Source of the DNA: Spongiibacteraceae bacterium UBA5047
GTDB lineage: Bacteria > Pseudomonadota > Gammaproteobacteria > Pseudomonadales > Spongiibacteraceae
Length of the DNA stretch: 64,000 nucleotides
Assembly: GCA_002415025.1 (NCBI GenBank)
Contig: DIBR01000066.1
Coordinates: forward strand, 1-64,000
Reading direction: 5' to 3'
Part shown: piece after piece, positions 24,911 to 33,615 of the stretch
Numbering within the stretch: position 1 is the first letter of the stretch
Layout: each line of letters starts with the position of its first letter
Translations under genes and position numbers: made by a program
The notes under the pieces: model-generated
The model's input: only the letters and a program-made list of their open reading frames with translations
The model's database searches: none
Told to the model about the DNA's origin: nothing

Positions 24911-27445
24911 TTAATACTCGTAAATAAAATCCAGACCGTAGGTGCGTGGCTCGCCCCAGATAATGGCGCGGTCAATGTGCGGCGTGTTGTCGATGGCGGT
25001 CAGTTGAACTTCCTCGTCATCAATGTTTTTCACCCAGGCAGCAACCTGCAAAATGCCGTTGAAAACGGGCATATCGGTCAGTGCCAGACGCGCATTGGTC
25101 AGGCGGTAATCATTCAGGAAGGTGCCGCGAGACTTGTCGCCATCTTTAGACACGTTTTCTGTGCGCGAGCCACCGTTACGCTCATCCATAAAGTTATGGC
25201 TTACGTTCAGGTTCAGGCTACCCCAGTCGCCCTGCATCAGGGTCCAGTCCATGGCGAGTGTGTAAGAGTGCTCGGGTGCGGAGAAGAAAACGAAAGTGTC
25301 AGCGATATCGGCGCCGGTTACCAGGTCGGTTGCTTTGGTAACTTCAGTATCCAGGTAGGCGTAATTGAACAGGAACAGCAGGTCGCGCGTTACCAGGAAG
25401 GTAACGTCAGCCTCGAGGCCCATCATTTCCGCTTCACCGGCGTTGCTGACCTTGGTGTCTGCAATGGTGCCGTTGAGAATCTGGTTCAGCTGGATGTCGG
25501 TGTATTCGCTATAGAAGACGTCAGCGTTAACACGCAGACGGCGATCCATCAGCTCGCTCTTGATACCGATTTCATAAGACTGAACTTTCTCGGACTCAAA
25601 GCCTTCAGCAAAGCCGAAACCGTAGTCAACGCCATCAGAGGCAGGGCCCTGGTTGCCGTCACGCTGCGGGTCGCGGGTGTTAAAACCGCCGGACTTGTAG
25701 GCTTCAACAGACTTGGCGTAGATGTTGATATCGTCGGTCAGGTCAAACTCGGCGGTGAAAGTGAAGGAGTCATCAGAGAAGTCCTTGTCGCCTTCAACGT
25801 TGACGAATTCACGATCAGCAGAGCTGGGCAGTCCGGCAATCGGGCCGAGGATAGAGGCGAGAATCGGGTTGCTGGCTTCAACTGCGCCGCCGAATGCAAC
25901 AAGCAGGGGGTTTTCGATGTAGACGAAATCCTGCTGGTTTTTGCGGGCAAAGCGACTGTCTTCAGAGTGACGGTAACCGGCGGTCAGGTGCAAGCGATCC
26001 TGAAGAATGGCCGGGGTCCACGTGAACTGGCCAAACAGAGCAGTAGATTCGTTTTCAACATCGTACTTCTGGCTCAGCAGGTTAACAATGCGCGTGTTGC
26101 CGCTGGGGTCGCCGTCGACGGGTGAGCTCAGCTGATGGTGCAGCGGAGAGTTGTCTTCCTGTGCGTCTTCCTCGAAGTAGTACGCACCTACAATGTATTC
26201 AACGCGGCCATCGGCAAAGTCACCGGTGAACTGCAGTTCGTGAGACATCTGATCCTGAGTGATAACAGGTACAACCAGAGGTGTACAGCCGCCGGTCGCG
26301 ACCTGAGCAGCCGGGCCGCAGTATTCGTTGGAGTCCAGACGGTAATCCGGGTCACCGGTGCCGCCACTCAGGTCCGCATAGGAGCGGTCGTCGAGGGTGC
26401 GGTAAGCTGCAATATATTTTAGCTGCCAGGTATCGAAATCGGCAGCAAAGGTCAGCGAGTGGCCTTCAATTTCAGTTTTGGATTCCTGCATCGGCGAGGC
26501 TGAAGCCATTTCGTCGAAACGGCGTTCACCATAGCGCGAGCGGTCGGTGGCAGACTGCTTGATCTGATCAGACTGGCCTTTATTACAGGTGCTGGTATCA
26601 CCGCCACAAGGTGGGGTGATCGGCTGGTAAATATAGTTGACGTAGCCCATATCCGAATAGTCGTAGGCGTAGTCTACCGTCAGCCAATCGGCTGCATCCC
26701 AGCGCACGTCAATGCGATAGCCTTCAACATCCCGGTCGCCGAAGTCTTCGCTGCTGCCGGCAACAAATCCCGGGCTGCTAGTGTCTTGAATGACGCCGTT
26801 GTTTTTAATGAAGCCGTCCTGACTGGTTGTCAGATAAGACAACTTGGCGGCCAGGGTGTCGGTCACAGGCAGGTTCAGCGACGTCTTGGACGTAAACAGG
26901 TTGCGATTGCCGACTACAAACTTTTGCTTGAACTCAAACGCTTCAGTCGATGGGCGCTTGGTAATCATGTTCACCGCACCGCCAGTTGTGTTACGGCCGT
27001 ACAGGGTACCCTGCGGGCCGCGCAGAATTTCGATTCGCTCCAGCTCGGCCACGTCCAGCGCTGTACCGGTAGCGCGGGCAACGTACACGCCATCAACGTA
27101 GATACCAACCGGCGGATCCTGAGTTACCTGGGTATCTGAAATACCGATACCGCGAATAAAGATACGCAGGGTGGCGTTGTTAATGGGGAATGGCTCGATG
27201 GTTAAGCTGGGAACCTTGGAGCCGATGTCAGAAAGATTGTTGATACCATCGGTTTCCAGGCGCCCCGCGCCAAAGGCTGTCAGTGAGATTGGTGTGTCTT
27301 GCAGCGATTCAACTTTTTTCTGGGCGGTTACAATAACCTCTTCCAGAGCGATGGGTGCTGCATCCCTGCTTGCCTGAGCCAGTGCAAGCGAGGGTATCGC
27401 CGCACAGCCTAACAACGCAGTGAATTTCAGTGCGTACTTATTCAT
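24911..27445 (-). CDS. TonB-dependent outer-membrane receptor
   Basis: 844-aa outer-membrane beta-barrel importer. Signal peptide with predicted cleavage after ALAQA, TonB box-like LEEVIVTAQK, plug domain (about 45-165) with YVDGVYVARATG and ILRGPQGTLYGRNTTGGAVN, then a long barrel ending in the aromatic FIYEY. The type is the large sphingomonad/marine group that takes up hydrophobic or plant-derived compounds, not a classic siderophore receptor. Its position next to a KstD-like gene and ahead of the steroid ring genes suggests sterol or steroid uptake (inference). Own terminator and leader. Confidence 0.92.
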   Translation of the reverse strand: MNKYALKFTALLGCAAIPSLALAQASRDAAPIALEEVIVTAQKKVESLQDTPISLTAFGAGRLETDGINNLSDIGSKVPSLTIEPFPINNATLRIFIRGIGISDTQVTQDPPVGIYVDGVYVARATGTALDVAELERIEILRGPQGTLYGRNTTGGAVNMITKRPSTEAFEFKQKFVVGNRNLFTSKTSLNLPVTDTLAAKLSYLTTSQDGFIKNNGVIQDTSSPGFVAGSSEDFGDRDVEGYRIDVRWDAADWLTVDYAYDYSDMGYVNYIYQPITPPCGGDTSTCNKGQSDQIKQSATDRSRYGERRFDEMASASPMQESKTEIEGHSLTFAADFDTWQLKYIAAYRTLDDRSYADLSGGTGDPDYRLDSNEYCGPAAQVATGGCTPLVVPVITQDQMSHELQFTGDFADGRVEYIVGAYYFEEDAQEDNSPLHHQLSSPVDGDPSGNTRIVNLLSQKYDVENESTALFGQFTWTPAILQDRLHLTAGYRHSEDSRFARKNQQDFVYIENPLLVAFGGAVEASNPILASILGPIAGLPSSADREFVNVEGDKDFSDDSFTFTAEFDLTDDINIYAKSVEAYKSGGFNTRDPQRDGNQGPASDGVDYGFGFAEGFESEKVQSYEIGIKSELMDRRLRVNADVFYSEYTDIQLNQILNGTIADTKVSNAGEAEMMGLEADVTFLVTRDLLFLFNYAYLDTEVTKATDLVTGADIADTFVFFSAPEHSYTLAMDWTLMQGDWGSLNLNVSHNFMDERNGGSRTENVSKDGDKSRGTFLNDYRLTNARLALTDMPVFNGILQVAAWVKNIDDEEVQLTAIDNTPHIDRAIIWGEPRTYGLDFIYEY

Positions 27446-27627
27446 ATGTAAACCCTTCCAGCTGGTCGGTGTATCACCGGGAATCGTTATTACTATTGTG
27501 CGGCCCTCCCGTTGATGCGCCCATGTGGATGCGGACGGAAAGTGCTGCTGGCCTTATAATTTGGTTTGTGAGCCAGCCGGAAATACTACCACACCACTTT
27601 GAAAATAATAGGACAGATTGAGCCGCC

Positions 27628-28956
27628 TCACTGGCCGGAAATGTTAACGGATTCGGGGGCTGTGGCCTCATTCGTTCGGGTGATTGCCGGTCCGCGCAGG
27701 GCGTTGTCGGCAAGCTGTCCGTGCAGCATGGCGACTTGCTGGTCGAGGGAGGCGGAAAAATGGCGTGAAACTGTGAGCCAGTTCGCCTTTTCAATGCAGT
27801 TAGACAGGGCTTGGTCCGGCAGCCAGGTCCGGCAGGCATGGATCCATTTCAGAGTGCGGAAACCGTCAAACCAGGTCATTAACCGGCGCTGCATTTGCGC
27901 CTCGCTGCGGCTGTTACTGCGCGCCTGGGTAATGGCGTCATCGCAGGCAAAGTCAGACCAGAGCCGGCTGAACCATTCGCTATTGAGGTTGTGTCGAGTC
28001 GCAATTCTCCGCGGGGAGGGCGCGAGTTCGTCCTGCGCCGACAGCAGCAGCCCCTCCAGAGCTGCCTTGAGGTAGGCAAAAGACTGCGGGTGATAGCTGC
28101 AGAACTTGTCGGGCGCCTCAAGCTTTTGAATGTTGCTTAGCGCCGGCCCCGTTCCGAAGGGAACCCGGTCGGACACTCTCGCACTGAGGCTGACCTGCGG
28201 GCCGCTCAGGTGTCGCACACCAGTGAGCTTGGCCAGCTTGTTCAGCAGGTAAAAATCTTCGCCGCCGGCCTTTTTGGGGTAGCCACGCACCTGCGTATAC
28301 GCGTCTGCGTCAAAGGCAATGCAGCTACCTATGGTTGGCCAAGCATAAGGCGAGCCGGCAAACCGGAGGCCGGCTACGTAGTAGAGCATGTGCAATTCAT
28401 AGCGAGCGATCGCATCGGCGGTTGGCGGCCTGCGCCGGTGCGAAAACGGGAACACGCAGGCCGAGGCCGGGTCTGTTTGTCGGTGAAGTGCATGCCAATA
28501 ATCGTCTGGCAGGCGTGCGTCGGCGTCAGTGCAGGCCAGCCACGGCGAACGGAGGTGCCCTGTCGAAAGGAGCTGGCAGGCAATATCTGCCCCGATCTTG
28601 CGGGCGAGGCCGACCCCCTGTTTTGCCGGAATCGGCGCGCCTTTTATGCAGCGGTCAGCGACCAGTACATCTGCGTTATCGGCTCGTTGATGTAAAGACA
28701 GGTGAACGCACTGCCAGTTGGGCGCAGGCAAGGACTGAATAATAGCCTGCGCCCAGTCGTTATTTGTGTCGTCCGGGGGGCGGTTCAGCACCAGTATCAG
28801 CAGAGCATTGGCGGGCATTGCCTGGTCGAGAAAAGCCGGACTTTCCTTGTACGCGGGGATGACCAGCGCCTGCTGCCATCGACCGGGCAATTGTCCGGCC
28901 AATGGCCCAAGCATAGTGATCTCGGGCTCTGCGTAGCGCGCCAGATACTGACGCAC
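27628..28956 (-). CDS. Glycosyltransferase family 2-like protein
   Basis: 442-aa soluble GT-A fold protein. A central CTDADARLPDDYW segment is the expected DxD nucleotide-sugar site, and GGEDFYLLNKLAKL is the acceptor-side acidic motif. GTG start whose G is shared with the miaE TAG stop (TAGTG), so translation is coupled to miaE. Acceptor unknown; no transmembrane spans. Nothing nearby suggests a polysaccharide locus. Confidence 0.8.
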   Translation of the reverse strand: MRQYLARYAEPEITMLGPLAGQLPGRWQQALVIPAYKESPAFLDQAMPANALLILVLNRPPDDTNNDWAQAIIQSLPAPNWQCVHLSLHQRADNADVLVADRCIKGAPIPAKQGVGLARKIGADIACQLLSTGHLRSPWLACTDADARLPDDYWHALHRQTDPASACVFPFSHRRRPPTADAIARYELHMLYYVAGLRFAGSPYAWPTIGSCIAFDADAYTQVRGYPKKAGGEDFYLLNKLAKLTGVRHLSGPQVSLSARVSDRVPFGTGPALSNIQKLEAPDKFCSYHPQSFAYLKAALEGLLLSAQDELAPSPRRIATRHNLNSEWFSRLWSDFACDDAITQARSNSRSEAQMQRRLMTWFDGFRTLKWIHACRTWLPDQALSNCIEKANWLTVSRHFSASLDQQVAMLHGQLADNALRGPAITRTNEATAPESVNISGQ

Positions 28957-29528
28957 TAGTGAAGGGCTGGCCGGTGGGCTTGTGCGGCTATCACTTCGGC
29001 CTCCAGTGTCAGCCAGTCCTGCAGGCGCTCGCGCACCGTATCCGGCGGGAAGTATTTAACGGCCAGGTCGGTAAACAGCGTGAGGTGACGTTCTTCCGAG
29101 CGGCTGATGGACTGGTAAAAGCGTTTTAAGGGGCCGGATTCCAGGACGTCTGCAATCAAGCCAAAGCGTTCTGCACCGCGCGCTTCTATAACGCCACCGA
29201 GGAGTAGCCGGTCGAGAAAATAGGCGTCACTGCCCTTGCGCAAGGCTTTGCGCAGGGTGTTTACGTAGGCATCGCGTTCGTCGGCAGCGGTGAAGCCGCC
29301 CCGGCTGTGAATGATTTTTACCACCTCGCGATAGTGGCTCATTTCTTCAACCGCAAGATCGGCCATGGCTTCAACCAGTTCGGGTCGGTCCGGGTAGTGC
29401 GAGGCCATGGAAATTGCCATCCCGGCAGCCTTTTTCTCGGCGGCCGCGTGGTCGAGCAGAAACAGGTCAAAATTCTCCAGTACTGCAGTGGTCCACTCGG
29501 GCGGGGTTTGAAACAACAGTTTAATCAC
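28956..29528 (-). CDS. miaE: tRNA-(ms2io6A)-hydroxylase MiaE
   Basis: Non-heme diiron monooxygenase of 190 aa that hydroxylates the isopentenyl group of ms2i6A37 in tRNA. The four-helix diiron pattern is visible: DHAAAEKKA, EEMSHYREV, GGVIEARGAERF and RSEERHLTLF supply the Glu and His ligands. Coupled to the following glycosyltransferase gene. Divergent from fabV with a 122-bp gap. Confidence 0.93.
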   Translation of the reverse strand: MIKLLFQTPPEWTTAVLENFDLFLLDHAAAEKKAAGMAISMASHYPDRPELVEAMADLAVEEMSHYREVVKIIHSRGGFTAADERDAYVNTLRKALRKGSDAYFLDRLLLGGVIEARGAERFGLIADVLESGPLKRFYQSISRSEERHLTLFTDLAVKYFPPDTVRERLQDWLTLEAEVIAAQAHRPALH

Positions 29529-29650
29529 AAGGTGGCACCCTAGTATGGCAATGCAGAGCGGTAATGTTGACGGCGTATATTAGTCGCTCGGGAGCGGGGC
29601 TGATAGAATGCCCCGCAGTTAAACAGCCTATTGTAAAAGGAACAAGCTGC

Positions 29651-30841
29651 ATGGTCATTAAACCCCGCGTCCGTGGATTTATGTGTGTCACCAGCCATCC
29701 GGCCGGGTGTGAAGCCAACGTCAAACAGCAAATTGATTATGTGAAATCCCAGGGCCCCATCAGCGATGGCCCCAAACGGGTCTTGGTGATTGGTGCGTCC
29801 ACGGGCTACGGGCTTGCGTCGCGCATCACGGCAGCTTTTGGATGCGGTGCATCGACACTGGGCATCTTCTTTGAAAAAGAGGGTAGCGACAAAAAGCCCG
29901 GTACTGCAGGTTGGTATAACTCGGCGGCCTTTCATAAATTCGCCGAGGGCGAAGGCCTATATGCGAAAAGCATCAATGGGGATGCGTTTTCGGATGCGCT
30001 CAAGGACAAAACCATCGCCCAGATCAAGGCGGATCTGGGGCAGGTTGATTTGGTGGTATACAGCCTCGCGGCTCCTCGCCGCGAGCACCCCAAAACCGGT
30101 GAGGTGCACTGGTCCACACTGAAGCCTGTTGGCAAGGCAGTAACCCAGCGTGGCGTGAATACCGACAAAGAAATCGTGGAAGATGTGACCCTCGAGCAGG
30201 CCAACCAGGAAGAGATCGACAACACGGTTGCGGTGATGGGTGGAGAAGACTGGCAAATGTGGATTGATGCCCTCGACGATGCCGGTGTGCTGGCCGACAG
30301 CGCCAAAACCACAGCCTATACCTATCTGGGTGAGCGTTTAACCTGGGACATTTACTGGCATGGCACCATCGGACAGGCCAAGCAGGATCTGGATCGGCGC
30401 GTCGTCAATATCCGCAGCAAACTTGCTGCCAAAGGCGGTGATGCGCGAGTTTCGGTGTTGAAAGCCGTTGTTACGCAAGCCAGCTCGGCAATCCCCATTA
30501 TGCCCCTGTACCTCGCGCTGCTTTTTAAGCAAATGAAGGCCGATGGCAGTCACGAAGGCTGCATCGAACAGATTTACGGGCTGTTCAAGCAAAACCTCTA
30601 CGGCGCTGAACCCAGTTTTGACGCCGAGGGGCGGCTGCGCCAGGACTCGCTGGAATTGCGGCCTGAAATTCAAAATGCCGTGGCCGAGCAGTGGGCCCAG
30701 GTGAATAGCGATAATCTGCGCGACCTCACCGACTTTGCCGGATACAAGCACGAGTTTATGCGTTTGTTCGGGTTTGAGCTTGAGGGAGTGGATTACGACG
30801 CCGACGTTGATCCGGTGGTGCCGATTCGCAATATGGTTTAG
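29651..30841 (+). CDS. fabV: Enoyl-ACP reductase FabV
   Basis: 396-aa trans-2-enoyl-ACP/CoA reductase, the triclosan-tolerant isozyme that can replace FabI in fatty acid synthesis. It opens with the invariant MVIKPRVRGFMCVTSHPAGC and has the cofactor site LVIGASTGYGLASRI. The long FabV-type active site with eight residues between Tyr and Lys fits TYLGERLTWDIYW...GQAK. The open frame begins at 29564, but AAAAGGAAC before 29651 and the length (family about 398 aa) fix the start. Confidence 0.95.
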   Translation: MVIKPRVRGFMCVTSHPAGCEANVKQQIDYVKSQGPISDGPKRVLVIGASTGYGLASRITAAFGCGASTLGIFFEKEGSDKKPGTAGWYNSAAFHKFAEGEGLYAKSINGDAFSDALKDKTIAQIKADLGQVDLVVYSLAAPRREHPKTGEVHWSTLKPVGKAVTQRGVNTDKEIVEDVTLEQANQEEIDNTVAVMGGEDWQMWIDALDDAGVLADSAKTTAYTYLGERLTWDIYWHGTIGQAKQDLDRRVVNIRSKLAAKGGDARVSVLKAVVTQASSAIPIMPLYLALLFKQMKADGSHEGCIEQIYGLFKQNLYGAEPSFDAEGRLRQDSLELRPEIQNAVAEQWAQVNSDNLRDLTDFAGYKHEFMRLFGFELEGVDYDADVDPVVPIRNMV

Positions 30842-30860
30842 CTGCTGAGCGGCGGGATTG

Positions 30861-30937
30861 TTCGCCCTGCAGGGCTGGCCCCCGGAGGGTACGCGTTTTT
30901 CTGGCGTCTTTGTGGGAGCTGGCCCGGCCGGCGAATA
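30861..30937. repeat. Degenerate REP-like pair, family A
   Basis: TTCGCCCTGCAGGGCTGG and, facing it, TGTGGGAGCTGG...GGCGAA. Diverged copy of the repeat found in the steroid cluster, placed after fabV. Confidence 0.55.
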
Positions 30938-31110
30938 TTCTCAGCGGGTCTCGCCAGGCAACATACCCTTCCCATAAGGCCTGATCAGGTTGCATATATT
31001 GCCCGGACTAATTTTCCCCAAGGCGTGCAAAGTTGCTGCATTAATTCGCGGGCACGGCTTGTCCCCTCAGGGTAAAATGCCCCGCTTTTGTCCACAGTAC
31101 AGGATTAGTT

Positions 31111-32499
31111 GTGTCCCCCTTTCGTAAGGAATTCTCCGCGCTGCTGACGTTGGCCCTGCCGATTCTTGGTACGCAGCTGGCTCAGACCGGCAACGCCTTC
31201 GTTGACACCGTGATGGCCGGCAGTGTGGGCGCGGTCGATCTGGCTGCGGTCGCCGTGGGTGCCAGTGCCTGGGTTCCCGTGTACCTGTTTATGACCGGTG
31301 TGTTGATGGCAGGTACACCGGTATTGTCGCGTCATGTCGGCTCCAGCCAAATGCAGCGCGTGAATCCCATAGCCCAGCAGCTACTCTATCTGGCTCTGCT
31401 GTTAGGAACAGCCGGCTTTTTTCTGCTGAGAAGCCTGGACCCCTTGCTTGAAGTGATGGACGTCGATCCCGAGTTGCTGCCCAAGGTCAGCGCGTATTTG
31501 CGCGCCCTCAGCTGGGGAATGCCCGCCGCGGCACTGGTTATTGCCCTGCGCGCCTATACCGAAGCTCTCTCTAACCCACGCCCTGTGTTGCTGATCAGTA
31601 TTGCCGGGCTGGCGCTCAATATTCCGGCCAACTATATCTTCATTTACGGCAAGCTGGGCGTTCCGGCTATGGGCGGGGTGGGCTGTGGTTGGGCGACTAC
31701 ACTGGTGCTCTGGTTTATGGCCATCGCGCTCGGTGGCTATATTGCGTTGCATAAAAGTTACCAGTCGGTGCGGCTCAATCTTCGCCAGCGTTACTTCGAG
31801 CCCAAAACCATCGCCTACCTCACGCGCCTCGGCCTGCCGGTGGGCTTGTCGATATTCTTTGAGATCAGCATTTTTACGGTTATTGCCTTGTTGATCAGCC
31901 AATTGGGCGCCGAAGTGGTGGCTGGTCACCAGATTGCACTGAACTTTACCGGCTTGCTATTTATGGTGCCCCTGAGTTTTGCTCTGGCGGCTACGGTGCG
32001 CGTCGGCCTTGCTCGCGGGCAGGGCGACCCTGCAGCGATTCAGTTGGCGGTGCGAACCGCGATGATAGTAACGCTGGTGATTGGCGTCATGGCGGGGTTG
32101 GGGCTGCTGGCTGCGCGCAGCTGGATTCCCAAAATCTACACCGACAATGAAATGGTCATCGCGTTAACCACACAGCTACTGCTGTTCGCAGCGATCTATC
32201 AGGTCTCCGATGCCTTGCAAGTAGCGGCGGCGGGTTGCCTGCGCGGTTTTGAAGATACCACCATTCCCATGGTCATGACGCTAATTGCTTATTGGGGTGT
32301 GGGTTTGCCATTGGGTTATATGCTTGGCTTGACGGATATTTTGCGTCCGGCGATGGGGCCGGCCGGCTTCTGGATCGGTTTGGTGGCGGGCTTAACGGCG
32401 GCTGCCGTATTGCTGCTGATGCGTTTGTATCAGCAATGGCGCAGCCAGATAATCGAAGATGGCGTACCCTACAAGCACCCGATTAACGACAGTGTATAG
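31111..32499 (+). CDS. MATE family multidrug efflux transporter (NorM-like)
   Basis: 462-aa inner-membrane antiporter with about 12 hydrophobic helices in two six-helix halves. The opening LALPILGTQLAQTGNAFVDTVMAG is the MatE signature, repeated more weakly at about residue 235 (LGLPVGLSIFFEISIFTVIALL). NorM members export cationic drugs in exchange for Na+ or H+. GTG start (gtgtcccccttt) after AGGATTAG. Followed by the MBL hydrolase gene 11 bp downstream, likely in one transcript. Confidence 0.93.
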   Translation: MSPFRKEFSALLTLALPILGTQLAQTGNAFVDTVMAGSVGAVDLAAVAVGASAWVPVYLFMTGVLMAGTPVLSRHVGSSQMQRVNPIAQQLLYLALLLGTAGFFLLRSLDPLLEVMDVDPELLPKVSAYLRALSWGMPAAALVIALRAYTEALSNPRPVLLISIAGLALNIPANYIFIYGKLGVPAMGGVGCGWATTLVLWFMAIALGGYIALHKSYQSVRLNLRQRYFEPKTIAYLTRLGLPVGLSIFFEISIFTVIALLISQLGAEVVAGHQIALNFTGLLFMVPLSFALAATVRVGLARGQGDPAAIQLAVRTAMIVTLVIGVMAGLGLLAARSWIPKIYTDNEMVIALTTQLLLFAAIYQVSDALQVAAAGCLRGFEDTTIPMVMTLIAYWGVGLPLGYMLGLTDILRPAMGPAGFWIGLVAGLTAAAVLLLMRLYQQWRSQIIEDGVPYKHPINDSV

Positions 32500-32510
32500 C
32501 GAGTGAGACT

Positions 32511-33353
32511 ATGACGGACCTGGTGGCAGGACAACTGACCGAGTTGGCGCCGAGTGTGCATCGTTTGATCGCGCCAAACCCCGGCGTGATGACCGGACCC
32601 GGTACCAACAGTTACCTGTTTGGCCGGGCCGATATTGCCGTGCTCGACCCCGGCCCTAACGATCCGGTTCATGTGCAGGCACTGCTGGAGGCGGCGCAAA
32701 AAATCGGCGGTAAAATCACCCGCATTATTGTGACCCATACCCATCCGGATCACTCGCCTGCCGCAGCAGCCTTGCAGGCGCAAACCGGCGCCGAATTGAT
32801 TGGCTCGGTGATTGCGCAGGACGGCTTTCAGGACGACAGTTTTCGGCCCGATACCACACCGCAACACGACGCGCTGATTGCCGTCGAAGGCGGGCCCTTG
32901 CGGGCAATCTACAGCCCCGGCCATGTGGGCAATCACTTTTGTTATCTGCACGAACCCACCGGTTTGCTGTTCACCGGAGACCACGTTATGCAGGGCTCTA
33001 CCGTCGTGATCATTCCTCCGGCCGGAGATATGAAAGACTACATCGACTCCCTGCGCCGCATGTTGGCCTACCCGCTTAAATTTATCGCCCCCGGCCACGG
33101 CGGCCTGATTCCGGAGCCGGCCAAAGAGCTGGAATATCTGGTAGCGCATCGCCTCAAGCGCGAAGCCAAAGTTGTAGAAAAACTGGCCGGTTTTGACAGC
33201 GCAACACTGGAAGAGCTGGTTGTGCCGGTGTACGACGATGTAGACCCGTCACTGCACCCGGTGGCTCAGTTGTCGCTGTGGGCGCATTTGATCAAGCTGA
33301 AAAAAGATGGTCGAGTTGGGGAAAGTGATGGCCGCTGGAGCCTGCTGATCTGA
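32511..33353 (+). CDS. MBL-fold metallo-hydrolase (LACTB2-like)
   Basis: 280-aa metallo-beta-lactamase fold hydrolase. The metal site is THTHPDHSPAAAA (HxHxDH), with further ligands in SPGHVGNH, TGDHV and APGHGG. The C-terminal winged region (about 220-280) and the N-terminal NPGVMTGPGTNSYLFG are typical of the LACTB2/RNase-like or glyoxalase-like branch. Substrate unknown. Last gene before the steroid island. Confidence 0.88.
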   Translation: MTDLVAGQLTELAPSVHRLIAPNPGVMTGPGTNSYLFGRADIAVLDPGPNDPVHVQALLEAAQKIGGKITRIIVTHTHPDHSPAAAALQAQTGAELIGSVIAQDGFQDDSFRPDTTPQHDALIAVEGGPLRAIYSPGHVGNHFCYLHEPTGLLFTGDHVMQGSTVVIIPPAGDMKDYIDSLRRMLAYPLKFIAPGHGGLIPEPAKELEYLVAHRLKREAKVVEKLAGFDSATLEELVVPVYDDVDPSLHPVAQLSLWAHLIKLKKDGRVGESDGRWSLLI

Positions 33354-33510
33354 CTGTAGCCCGCTTGCCGGTCGGCGTATCAGCAATCGCTGAGCCGGCT
33401 GGCGGCGTTTGCTGCCAATACCCTCTGCCGGGGCCGGCGTTGTGCCAGCGTAGCGGTCTTAGGTGTATTTGGTCTGCGAAAATCAGTTTATATAACCTCA
33501 AAGAATAAAT

Positions 33511-33542
33511 ATGCGTACTTAAGTGGTCTATAAATTACGCAT
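33511..33542. promoter_or_regulatory. Candidate operator upstream of fadD3
   Basis: Perfect inverted repeat ATGCGTA-N18-TACGCAT. A TATAAA hexamer (33529-33534) lies within the spacer, so a protein bound across the repeat would cover a possible -10 box. The same GCGTA-N18-TACG spacing recurs before ipdA. The AsnC/Lrp pair encoded between these sites is the obvious candidate binder, but this is inference. Confidence 0.55.
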
Positions 33543-33615
33543 TTCTATTGCCAGTGCTTCATCGACTGACTAGACTATTTGCCCCACTGACCACAACCAC
33601 CACTGCGGAATCGGG

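Noticed and set aside
24833..26125. 430-codon open frame on the plus strand
   Set aside because: It lies entirely antisense to the TonB receptor gene, has no recognisable domain or ribosome-binding site, and reflects codon bias of the real gene.
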